Positions 1-6,329 of a stretch of 8,950 nucleotides of DNA are shown piece after piece (positions within the stretch are counted from its first letter, which is position 1; every line of letters begins with the position of its first letter). The DNA is from Gammaproteobacteria bacterium (GTDB lineage: Bacteria > Pseudomonadota > Gammaproteobacteria > Thiohalomonadales > Thiohalomonadaceae), in NCBI GenBank assembly GCA_015232955.1, contig JADFYS010000063.1, positions 1 to 8,950 of the forward strand, in the 5' to 3' direction. The notes under the pieces are model-generated. The model was not told the origin of the DNA and searched no databases. It saw only the letters and a list, made by a program, of their open reading frames with translations. A program made the translations under genes and the position numbers.

Positions 1-783
1 GAAAATTGTGGTTACTGTTCTCAGAGTGCTCACTTTGATACCCCGTTGCAGCGTGAGGCGCTGCTCGCAGTAGAGGAGGTGGTGGCGGCAGCGCAGGCGG
101 CACAGCAGGGGGGGGCGACCCGCTTCTGTATGGGGGCGGCGTGGCGTAAACCGACCGAGAGTGACCTCGCCGTAGTGCTGGAGATGGTTCGTGGGGTGAA
201 AGCGTTGGGGATGGAGAGCTGCGTCACCCTGGGCGAACTGGATGCGGCGCAGGTGGAGCGGCTGCAGGAGGCGGGGTTAGACTATTACAACCATAATCTT
301 GACACCTCGCGCGACTATTACCCTAAGGTGGTGACCACCCGCAGCTACGACAGTCGTCTGGAGACGATTCGTCGTGTTGCCGCTGCCGGAATCCGGGTCT
401 GTAGTGGCGGCATTCTCGGAATGGGGGAGGCGCGACGAGATCGTGCAGCGATGATCCATGAGCTGACAGCACTGACCCCACCTCCACAGAGTGTCCCCAT
501 CAACCTGCTGGTCAAGGTAGAGGGGACCCCCCTCGCCTCGGCGCCGGATCTCGATATCTTTGAGTTTATCCGAACTATTGCTGTGGCGAGAATCGCCCTT
601 CCCACCTCCCGTATTCGTCTCTCTGCCGGACGAGAGGCGTTGGCAGATGAGGCGCAGGCGCTCGCTTTTCTGGCCGGTGCCAACTCCATCTTTTATGGCG
701 ACAAGCTGCTGACCAGTGACAATGCAGCGACTGCAGATGACCGTCGCCTGCTGCAGCGCCTTGATCTGTCGATGGAAGAGTAG
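1..783 (+). CDS. bioB: Biotin synthase BioB, 5'-truncated by window edge
   Basis: Radical-SAM enzyme of the last step of biotin synthesis: it inserts sulfur into dethiobiotin using one [4Fe-4S] cluster and one sacrificial [2Fe-2S] cluster. The frame is open from base 1 to the TAG at 781-783 (260 codons). Against E. coli BioB (346 aa) about 54 N-terminal residues are missing. The last two cysteines of the CxxxCxxC radical-SAM motif are at window codons 3 and 6; the first falls just outside. All four [2Fe-2S] ligands are present: the Cys codons at 127 (TRFCMG), 220 (ESCVTLG) and 400 (VCSGG), and the Arg codon at 616 (RLSAGRE), matching E. coli C97, C128, C188 and R260. YYNHNLDTS, VPINLLVKVEGTPL and GANSIFYGDKLLT are also typical. 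It is the first visible gene of the bio cluster; start and promoter are out of view. A G8 tract lies at 108-115 in an intact frame. Identification is very secure. Confidence 0.98.
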   Translation, partial: ENCGYCSQSAHFDTPLQREALLAVEEVVAAAQAAQQGGATRFCMGAAWRKPTESDLAVVLEMVRGVKALGMESCVTLGELDAAQVERLQEAGLDYYNHNLDTSRDYYPKVVTTRSYDSRLETIRRVAAAGIRVCSGGILGMGEARRDRAAMIHELTALTPPPQSVPINLLVKVEGTPLASAPDLDIFEFIRTIAVARIALPTSRIRLSAGREALADEAQALAFLAGANSIFYGDKLLTSDNAATADDRRLLQRLDLSMEE

Positions 784-789
784 AGGCGG

Positions 790-1992
790 TTGCGAAGCTA
801 CAGCGCCGATCTTCTGCAGCGGCAGCAGCAGCAGCTCTACCGCAGGCGGCGGGTGGTGACCCGAATCTCTGCCTGTGAGGTGGAGGTGGAGGGGCAGGCG
901 GCGATCAACTTCTGTAGCAACGACTATCTGGGCCTTGCCGACCATCCACAACTGGTGCGGGCGCTGCAGGATGGGGCAGAACAGTATGGGGTGGGTAGTG
1001 GCGCTGCCCATCTTGTGAGTGGTCACACCCCGGTCCATCACCGGCTGGAGGAGCGGCTGGCAGAGCTGAGCGGTTATCCGCGCGCACTCTGTTTCGGCAG
1101 CGGCTATCTTGCCAATCTTGCCCTCGTCACCGCTCTGGCACGGCGTGGAGATCGCTTGCTTCAGGATCGTTTGAACCACGCTTCGCTCTATGACGGCGCA
1201 CTCCTCTCCCGTGCCAAATTGTGTCGTTATGACCATGCCGATCCCGCCGCTGCAGAGCGTCTGCTGCAGCAGGGTGGGGCCGAGCTGCTGGTCACTGATG
1301 GTGTCTTTAGCATGGATGGGGATATCGCTCCCCTGCCTCAACTGGCGGATCTGGCGCAGCGTTATAGATTTCGGCTGGTGGTGGATGATGCCCACGGTTT
1401 TGGCCTGCTTGGGCCAAAGGGGGCGGGAACCATTGCCCACTTTGGGTTGGGCGAGGCGGAAGTTCCGATCTGGATGGCGACTCTGGGCAAGGCGGTGGGG
1501 TGTAGCGGGGCGTTTATCGCGGCCAATGACGAGCTGATAGAGACCATTATTCAGAATGGAAGAAGCTATATCTATACCACCGCACCTCCCCCCGCCATCG
1601 CCGCAGCGACTCTGGTCGCCCTGGATCTGGTGCAGCGGGAAGAGGGGCGGCGCCAGCGTCTGCAGCAGCTTATAGAGCGTTTCCGTCGGGGGATGATGCA
1701 GTTGGGATACCCGCTCCTCCCCTCTTCAACCGCTATTCAGCCGGTAGTGGTAGGAGAGAGCGGGCAGGCGATGGCGATGAGTGAGGCGCTGCTCGAACAC
1801 GGTCTTCTGGTGAGTGCCATCCGCCCCCCCACCGTCCCTGCCGGTAGCGCACGCCTGCGGGTGACCCTCTCCGCAGCCCATAGTGACGAGGCGCTGGAGC
1901 GGCTACTCGCTGCTTTTGATACCCTCTCCCGAGGTGGGTGGCAACAAGATCCGATCGTAAGTGGTGAAACCGTATGCCATCCTCTACCCTAG
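790..1992 (+). CDS. bioF: 8-amino-7-oxononanoate synthase BioF
   Basis: PLP enzyme that condenses pimeloyl-ACP with L-alanine to 8-amino-7-oxononanoate. The 400 aa compare with 384 in E. coli. Seen: FCSNDYLGL (41-49), GSGAAHLVSGH (69-79), the PLP-binding VVDDAHGFG (197-205), the Schiff-base lysine K234 in TLGKAVGCSGA, and IRPPTVPAGSARLR near the C-terminus. The start is TTG at 790: the frame is closed by the bioB TAG seven bases earlier and no ATG occurs in frame before the middle of the protein. GGAAGAG at 774-780 lies 9 nt upstream and can serve as ribosome binding site. bioF is in the same frame as bioB, separated by TAG and two codons. A C7 tract sits at 1824-1830. About 13 C-terminal residues (WQQDP onward) exceed the E. 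coli length, and the last 19 nt overlap bioH. Function is certain; the exact start is likely. Confidence 0.97.
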   Translation: MRSYSADLLQRQQQQLYRRRRVVTRISACEVEVEGQAAINFCSNDYLGLADHPQLVRALQDGAEQYGVGSGAAHLVSGHTPVHHRLEERLAELSGYPRALCFGSGYLANLALVTALARRGDRLLQDRLNHASLYDGALLSRAKLCRYDHADPAAAERLLQQGGAELLVTDGVFSMDGDIAPLPQLADLAQRYRFRLVVDDAHGFGLLGPKGAGTIAHFGLGEAEVPIWMATLGKAVGCSGAFIAANDELIETIIQNGRSYIYTTAPPPAIAAATLVALDLVQREEGRRQRLQQLIERFRRGMMQLGYPLLPSSTAIQPVVVGESGQAMAMSEALLEHGLLVSAIRPPTVPAGSARLRVTLSAAHSDEALERLLAAFDTLSRGGWQQDPIVSGETVCHPLP

Positions 1993-2828
1993 AGCGCCGT
2001 GATCTTGCGCTGGAGGAGGGCGCAGAGCCGGTTCGGGTACAGCTGGAGAGATTTTATGGCGATGAGGGGGCGCCTCATCTTCTCTTTGTCCACGGCTGGG
2101 GCAGCGGGAGAGCGGTGTGGTTTGATCTGGTGCGCCAGCTCTCCCCCCGTTACCACTGTCATCTCCTCGATCTCCCGGGGTATGGTCTTAACCACCATCT
2201 GGGGGGGGCGTTGACACTGGAGAAGACGCTGCAGCTGCTATGGAGCGTAGCGCCACAAGGGGGGATCTGGATCGGTTGGTCGCTCGGCGGAACGCTGCTC
2301 CTTGCGGCTGCGCTGGCAGCAGAGGGTGGAGGTGAGCCTCCCCGAGGGGTGGTCACCATCGCCTCCACCCCCCGTTTTACGGTGAATGATGGCTGGAGTC
2401 ATGGAATTGAGAGGGCGTTACTAGAGCAGTTTGCCCAAGAGCTGATTGCCGACTGCCGGCAGACGCTGCTCCGCTTCTTTGCGCTGCAGTCGTTGGGAAG
2501 CAGTGCGGGCAAGCGTGAGTTACGCCAGTTGAAGGCACTTGTTCAGCAGCGAGAGGAACCGCATCCCGCAGCGTTAGCTGCAGGGCTGGAGTGGCTTCAG
2601 CAGATCGATCTGCGCCGGAAGCTGGCACGGTTGACAGTTCCGCTGCTGCAGCTGCACGGGGAGCGGGATCGCCTGGTTCCCAGGTCGGCGGCAGAGACGA
2701 CGCGCCAACTGCTACCGGGTTCAAAGCTAGAGATCATCACCGGAGCGGGGCATGCCCCCTTTCTCTCGCATCCGCAACAGTTTTTGCGACAGTTGGAGCC
2801 GTGGCTTGAATCTACAACCGGAACATAA
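1974..2828 (+). CDS. bioH: Pimeloyl-ACP methyl ester esterase BioH
   Basis: Alpha/beta-hydrolase that cleaves the methyl ester from pimeloyl-ACP methyl ester and so ends the BioC/fatty-acid stage of pimelate synthesis. At 284 aa it is longer than the 256 aa of E. coli, with an extra N-terminal stretch of about 20 residues. The oxyanion-hole segment FVHGWG (38-43) is followed by the nucleophile elbow GWSLGG (101-106, Ser103). Asp232 in GERDRLVP and His260 in GAGHAPFLSHP complete the catalytic triad. The lid region has FFALQSLG, like the family's FLALQTMG. The ATG at 1974 lies inside the end of bioF (19-nt overlap) and has only a weak Shine-Dalgarno sequence, so translation is probably coupled to bioF. 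A G8 tract is at 2201-2208. The position between bioF and bioC supports BioH over a generic hydrolase. Confidence 0.96.
   Translation: MPSSTLERRDLALEEGAEPVRVQLERFYGDEGAPHLLFVHGWGSGRAVWFDLVRQLSPRYHCHLLDLPGYGLNHHLGGALTLEKTLQLLWSVAPQGGIWIGWSLGGTLLLAAALAAEGGGEPPRGVVTIASTPRFTVNDGWSHGIERALLEQFAQELIADCRQTLLRFFALQSLGSSAGKRELRQLKALVQQREEPHPAALAAGLEWLQQIDLRRKLARLTVPLLQLHGERDRLVPRSAAETTRQLLPGSKLEIITGAGHAPFLSHPQQFLRQLEPWLESTTGT
2795..2798 (+). promoter_or_regulatory. Ribosome binding site deciding the TTG start of bioC
   Basis: GGAG at 2795-2798 is 7 nt before the TTG at 2806, inside the last codons of bioH. The in-frame ATG at 2752 would add 18 residues with no similarity to BioC (MPPFSRIRNS and on) and would overlap bioH by 77 nt. 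This site therefore favours the TTG start. Confidence 0.65.
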
Positions 2829-3708
2829 CATCGACCAGCCGCAAAAGCGGGCGATACGGGCGGCATTTGAGGCGGCGGTTGCCGCCTATGATGGTGCAGC
2901 GGTGGTGCAGCGGGAGGTGGCGACGCGGCTGCAGCAGCGGCTGCCGCTGTTTCGGATTGAGCCGACCACTATTCTTGACCTGGGTTCCGGCACTGGGGAG
3001 GGGAGCCTGCAGTTGGCCGCTCACTACCCCCGGGCGCGGATAGTTGCTCTGGATCTCGCTCACGGAATGGCGCTGCGATCGGGACGCCGTTTTACCCCGT
3101 GGCAGCGTTGGCGTCGGGGTCACGCTGCCGTCAGTGCCGATATCGAACGGCTCCCTTTTGCTGAAAAACGCTTTGATCTTCTCTACTCTAACCTCTCTCT
3201 GCAGTGGTGCCACAATTTGCAACAGGTGGCTGCAGAGGCGGCGCGGGTGTTGCGTCCGGGCGGCCTTTTTCTCTTCTCCACCCTCGGCCCGGAGACCTTG
3301 TATGAGTTGCGCCGTAGCTGGGCAGAGGTTGATGCGGGGATCCATGTGAACCATTTTATCGATCTTCACGATGTCGGTGACGCGATGATTCAGGGTGGGC
3401 TGGCGCAGCCGGTGGTTGATATGGAGCTGCTCACCGTCACCTATCAGGATGTCCTCACGATGATGCACGATCTCAAGGCGGTTGGTGCCCATAACATCCA
3501 TCCCCAGCGACGCAAAAGCCTCACCGGGGCGGGTAAGTTGAAGGCGATGATCCGCGCGTATGAGCAGTTCAGGAGAGCGGATCAGCGCTTACCCCTCAGT
3601 TACGAGGTGATCTATGGCCACGCCTGGTGTGGTGTTGAGCAGGGAGAACCCGAGCCGAAGCGCACCTTTCCCCTCCCTGTGGTTGCGGCGAGAGATGGGT
3701 GTGGCTAG
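2806..3708 (+). CDS. bioC: Malonyl-ACP O-methyltransferase BioC
   Basis: SAM-dependent class I methyltransferase that methylates the free carboxyl of malonyl-ACP, disguising it as a fatty-acid primer. From TTG 2806 it has 300 aa, against 251 in E. coli. The N-terminal helix NIDQPQKRAIRAAFEAAVAAYD (8-29) corresponds to the family's KQxIAxAFxxAAxxY segment. SAM-binding motif I is ILDLGSGTGEG (56-66), the acidic motif II residue is about D83 in VALDLAHGM, and SNLSLQWCHN (128-137) is the BioC-type motif matching E. coli SNLAVQWCGN. VLRPGGLFLFSTLG follows. The C-terminal part has VGAHNIHPQRRKSLTG and PLSYEVIYGHAW, as in the longer proteobacterial BioC forms. It overlaps bioH by 23 nt and bioD by 14 nt. 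Family is certain; TTG is chosen from the Shine-Dalgarno at 2795 and the homology boundary, with ATG 2752 as the alternative. Confidence 0.95.
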   Translation: MNLQPEHNIDQPQKRAIRAAFEAAVAAYDGAAVVQREVATRLQQRLPLFRIEPTTILDLGSGTGEGSLQLAAHYPRARIVALDLAHGMALRSGRRFTPWQRWRRGHAAVSADIERLPFAEKRFDLLYSNLSLQWCHNLQQVAAEAARVLRPGGLFLFSTLGPETLYELRRSWAEVDAGIHVNHFIDLHDVGDAMIQGGLAQPVVDMELLTVTYQDVLTMMHDLKAVGAHNIHPQRRKSLTGAGKLKAMIRAYEQFRRADQRLPLSYEVIYGHAWCGVEQGEPEPKRTFPLPVVAARDGCG

Positions 3709-4381
3709 GGGGGTTCTGGTGACCGGAACCGATACCGGCGTCGGAAAAAGTGTGGTGGCAGCGACCCTGCTCTACGCCCTGAAGTTGCGCCGGTTTCGCG
3801 CCTGTGGGATGAAACCGGTGGCCAGTGGCTGTGAAGAGGGTGAGGATGGGTTGCGGAATGGTGATGCGCAACTGCTGTTGACGCAGAGCAGCCATCCGGT
3901 CGCCTATGATCGGGTCAATCGTTACCGCTTTGCCCCGGCGATCGCCCCCCATATTGCAGCACAGCAGGTGGGGGTCACCATTTCCGTGGAGAGCATCGTT
4001 GCCGACTATCACCGCATGGCAGCAGAGGTGGAGTGGGTGGTGGTGGAGGGTGTAGGTGGCTGGCGGGTCCCGCTCAACGATAACGAAACGGTAGCGGATC
4101 TTGCTCAAGCACTGGCACTGCCGCTGGTGGTGGTGGTGGGCATTCGCCTGGGGGCGATTAACCACGCCCTGCTGACACTGCAGGCGATCGCTGCGGACGG
4201 GATGACGGTAGCCGGTTGGGTGGCATCGGTTGTCGATCCGCAGATGGCGGAGATCTCCGGCAATGTGGAGGCGATAGCGGCGCGCACAGCAGTGCCCCAT
4301 CTCGGCACTATCCCCTATCTACAGCCACCAACGGTAGATCAGGTACTCCCCTCTCTCCAGCTCGACCCCATCTTTCGCTAA
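3695..4381 (+). CDS. bioD: ATP-dependent dethiobiotin synthetase BioD
   Basis: Closes the ureido ring of biotin: 7,8-diaminopelargonate + CO2 + ATP gives dethiobiotin. From ATG 3695 it has 228 aa (E. coli 225). The P-loop VTGTDTGVGKS is at 9-19 (Lys18, Ser in place of the usual Thr), followed by GMKPVASG (38-45, Lys40 matching E. coli K37), LRNGDAQLL (Asp57), VVEGVGGWRVPL (Glu118) and GIRLGAINHALLT (149-161), all family hallmarks. The frame is open back to ATG 3614, but the extra 27 residues have no BioD similarity and would overlap bioC by 95 nt, so ATG 3695 (14-nt overlap with bioC) is preferred; GTG 3701 is also possible. The Shine-Dalgarno is weak, suggesting translational coupling. The TAA ends one base before the GTG of tcdA. 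Confidence 0.96.
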   Translation: MGVARGVLVTGTDTGVGKSVVAATLLYALKLRRFRACGMKPVASGCEEGEDGLRNGDAQLLLTQSSHPVAYDRVNRYRFAPAIAPHIAAQQVGVTISVESIVADYHRMAAEVEWVVVEGVGGWRVPLNDNETVADLAQALALPLVVVVGIRLGAINHALLTLQAIAADGMTVAGWVASVVDPQMAEISGNVEAIAARTAVPHLGTIPYLQPPTVDQVLPSLQLDPIFR

Positions 4382-4382
4382 A

Positions 4383-5204
4383 GTGGAACACGAATACTAT
4401 CTCGAGCGTTTTTCAGGGGTTGGGCGTCTCTACGGGGAGCGGCAACTGGAGATGTTGGCACAGAGCCACTTTATGGTGGTGGGCGTCGGGGGGGTCGGTT
4501 CGTGGAGTGCAGAGGCGCTTGCCCGTTCGGGCGTTGGTCACATCACCCTTATTGATGATGATGACATTTCGGCCTCTAATATGAATCGGCAGCTCCATAC
4601 CCTCGATTCCACTGTGGGTCGTCCCAAAGTTGCGGTGCTGGCAGAGCGGTTGGCTGAGATCAACCGCCATCTCTGCTGTCAGATTCAACAGCAGCGGATG
4701 ACTATCTCCAATATCGGAGAGTTTCTGCCACTGCTTACGGAGGAGAGCCGCAGCGAAAAGCGGGTGGATGGGGTAATCGATGCGGTCGATGCGATAGCGG
4801 TCAAGGCGGCACTTATCTACCACTGTCGTCGTAACAAGATCGCGGTGATCACCTCCGGAGCCGCAGGTGGTGTGGTCGACCCGCGTCAGATCACTTTGGC
4901 CGATCTCAGCCGGACGGAAAACGACCCCCTCGCGGCCAAGGTTCGTGCCCTGCTTCGGCGAGAATACGGTTTTAGCAGTAATCCCAAAAGACGCTTCGGG
5001 GTGGAGTGTGTCTACTCCACCGAGTCGTGCCGCTATCCCACCGCAGAGGGGGGGGTGAGCCACGCCCGGCCCGGAGTTGCCGGTCTCTCTCTGGATTGCA
5101 GCCTCGGTTATGGTGCCAGCGTTGCCATCACCGCCATCTTCGGCATGATGGCCGCAGGTCGGCTGCTGCACCGCTTTCTCGAACGGGCGGAGGTGCGTGC
5201 GTGA
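4383..5204 (+). CDS. tcdA: tRNA threonylcarbamoyladenosine dehydratase TcdA (CsdL)
   Basis: E1-like ThiF/MoeB/HesA-family enzyme that uses ATP to cyclise t6A at position 37 of ANN-decoding tRNAs to ct6A. It has 273 aa (E. coli 268). The TcdA signature RFSGVGRLYGE (9-19) precedes the nucleotide-binding GVGGVGSWSAEALARSG (34-50). LIDDDDIS (57-64), NMNRQ (66-70) and Lys82 fit the adenylation site. VIDAVDAIAVKAALIYHCRRNK (131-152) and GAAGGVVDP (159-167) closely follow E. coli TcdA; C209 (ECVYSTE) and C239 (LDCSLGYGA) lie at positions where the E. coli protein also has cysteines. No sulfur-carrier or MPT-synthase gene is nearby, which argues against ThiF or MoeB. Start is GTG 4383: the frame is closed upstream at 4335 and holds no ATG. 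There is no Shine-Dalgarno, so translation probably depends on termination of bioD one base earlier. G7 at 4488-4494 and G8 at 5048-5055 lie in the intact frame. Confidence 0.93.
   Translation: MEHEYYLERFSGVGRLYGERQLEMLAQSHFMVVGVGGVGSWSAEALARSGVGHITLIDDDDISASNMNRQLHTLDSTVGRPKVAVLAERLAEINRHLCCQIQQQRMTISNIGEFLPLLTEESRSEKRVDGVIDAVDAIAVKAALIYHCRRNKIAVITSGAAGGVVDPRQITLADLSRTENDPLAAKVRALLRREYGFSSNPKRRFGVECVYSTESCRYPTAEGGVSHARPGVAGLSLDCSLGYGASVAITAIFGMMAAGRLLHRFLERAEVRA
5189..5194 (+). promoter_or_regulatory. Ribosome binding site of ubiC
   Basis: GGAGGT at 5189-5194 lies 6 nt before a GTG at 5201 whose last two bases open the tcdA TGA (GTGA overlap). This strong site fixes the ubiC start where no suitable ATG exists. 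Confidence 0.75.
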
Positions 5205-5800
5205 AACGGGACGGATCCGGGTTGGCAGCTGTCACCACTATTAAACGGTTCAGGCGGCAGATCCCAGAGCAGTGGAACCCTTGGCTCCTGGACGCCTCCT
5301 CGCTCACCCGACGACTGCAGGGGCACTGTTGTGGTCGATTTCAGGTAAAGATAGTGAGCGAACAGCTGCAGCGGCCGACGGTGGAAGAGGCGATGCGTCT
5401 AAGTGTCTCCCCAGCCCGACTGGCGCTGGTGCGACAGGTGGTGCTCTGTTGTCAAGGGGAGCCGTGGGTGCTCGCCCACTCTGTTGTACCGCTATCTTCT
5501 CTCAAAGGCGAACTGTTGCGGTTGAAGCGGTTGGGGGAACACCCGTTGGGGGCCTTTCTCTTTGCCCATCCACAGCTTCAACGATCTGGATTTGAACTCT
5601 TTTCAGTAGCGATGGCCGTTGTCTCTGATCGATTTCAACTGGAGAGTGTAGGGGATCGTTTTGCTGCTGAGGCGCCGCTCTGGGGGCGGCGATCACGCTT
5701 CTGTATCGGAGATAAATCTCTTCTTGTAAGCGAGATCTTCCTCCCCGGGCTGCAGGATCACGATCGTTCTGGCTGTGATGACGCTGCAGCGATTGCTTGA
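5201..5800 (+). CDS. ubiC: Chorismate--pyruvate lyase UbiC
   Basis: Converts chorismate to 4-hydroxybenzoate and pyruvate, the first committed step of ubiquinone synthesis. From GTG 5201 it has 199 aa, against 165 in E. coli. Core similarities: LVRQVVLCCQGEPWVLAHSVVP (76-97), matching E. coli LREILLCADGEPW with R78 in the place of active-site R76; LKRLGEHPLGAFLF (108-121), matching LQKLGKTPLGRYLF; APLWGRRSRF (158-167); and LLVSEIFLP (174-182) with E178 in the place of E155. Differences from E. coli: about 10 extra residues between LF and LWGRRS, and a 17-residue tail after FLP. The start shares GTGA with the tcdA stop and has a strong Shine-Dalgarno. The last 43 nt overlap the convergent ferredoxin gene, and I see no intrinsic terminator after it. 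Family is secure. A ubiA partner is not in the window. Confidence 0.93.
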   Translation: MKRDGSGLAAVTTIKRFRRQIPEQWNPWLLDASSLTRRLQGHCCGRFQVKIVSEQLQRPTVEEAMRLSVSPARLALVRQVVLCCQGEPWVLAHSVVPLSSLKGELLRLKRLGEHPLGAFLFAHPQLQRSGFELFSVAMAVVSDRFQLESVGDRFAAEAPLWGRRSRFCIGDKSLLVSEIFLPGLQDHDRSGCDDAAAIA

Positions 5801-6054
5801 CGAAGTTCAGTGATGATTTGGGGGATACTCTCCGGGGTCACTTCACTGAAGAACGCTCCGCCGGGTGCGATGCGGACGATGGGACCCTGTTGACAGCGAC
5901 CAAAGCAGTGGATGGGCTCGATCCTGACCTTCAGTTTTGCCTTGTCGAGGGCAAGGTTGAGCTGGGGAAGGAGTTGTTCAGAGCCTCTGCCACCACAGGA
6001 GGCGTTGCTGCTACGCTGGTGAATGCAGACGAGAAGGGTCGCTTTTGATGTCAT
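5758..6054 (-). CDS. Thioredoxin-like [2Fe-2S] ferredoxin
   Basis: Small predicted cytoplasmic electron carrier of about 98 aa in the thioredoxin-fold [2Fe-2S] ferredoxin family (the fold shared with NuoE and the Azotobacter/Aquifex ferredoxins). Counted from ATG 6054, the four cluster cysteines are C10 and C20 (CIHQRSSNASC, a CX9C spacing) and C50 and C54 (HCFGRCQQGP, CX3C). The rest, IVRIAPGGAFFSEVTPESIPQIITEL, follows the usual strand-helix ending in which the C-terminal helix closes the fold. A GTG directly before the ATG (6055-6057) is an alternative start; neither has a good Shine-Dalgarno. The gene is convergent with ubiC and overlaps it by 43 nt. It lies 112 nt after the tRNA-Pro gene on the same strand, so it may use that promoter or one of its own between 6058 and 6170, where I see no convincing -35/-10 pair. 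Redox partner unknown. Confidence 0.85.
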   Translation of the reverse strand: MTSKATLLVCIHQRSSNASCGGRGSEQLLPQLNLALDKAKLKVRIEPIHCFGRCQQGPIVRIAPGGAFFSEVTPESIPQIITELRQAIAAASSQPERS

Positions 6055-6156
6055 CACTTTGAAACATGAACCTTAGGGGATCCGCACCCCCTCAACCCTC
6101 TGAAAGCCAATGTTTCCAGGTATCTTGGGTATATAAAGGTGTCATAGACTGATTCA

Positions 6157-6246
<90 letters not shown>

Positions 6247-6329
6247 AAATCAGGTTGGGGATCTTACACTAGTTGTGACTGGGGGGGTATCCCCTTTTGC
6301 TCCGCAATCGCGTTATTTTCGTTCTCCGG

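Noticed and set aside
277..1440. Open frame of 387 codons on the - strand across bioB and bioF
   Set aside because: It is fully antisense to two secure genes, with low-complexity composition and no recognisable motif. GC-rich codon bias on one strand commonly leaves such long shadows.
3614..3694. N-terminal extension of bioD from ATG 3614
   Set aside because: The 27 extra residues precede the P-loop region without family similarity and lie over the coding end of bioC; ATG 3695 gives the normal BioD length.
2812..5171. Long - strand open frames at 2812-3501, 3596-4300 and 4413-5171
   Set aside because: Each mirrors bioC, bioD or tcdA, has no domain signature and no ribosome binding site, and fits shadow coding.
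6281..6297. Possible + strand intrinsic terminator GGGGGGGTATCCCCTTTT
   Set aside because: The stem has only four pairs with a three-base loop and a short T run, and it lies far downstream of ubiC beyond two - strand genes. Not convincing.
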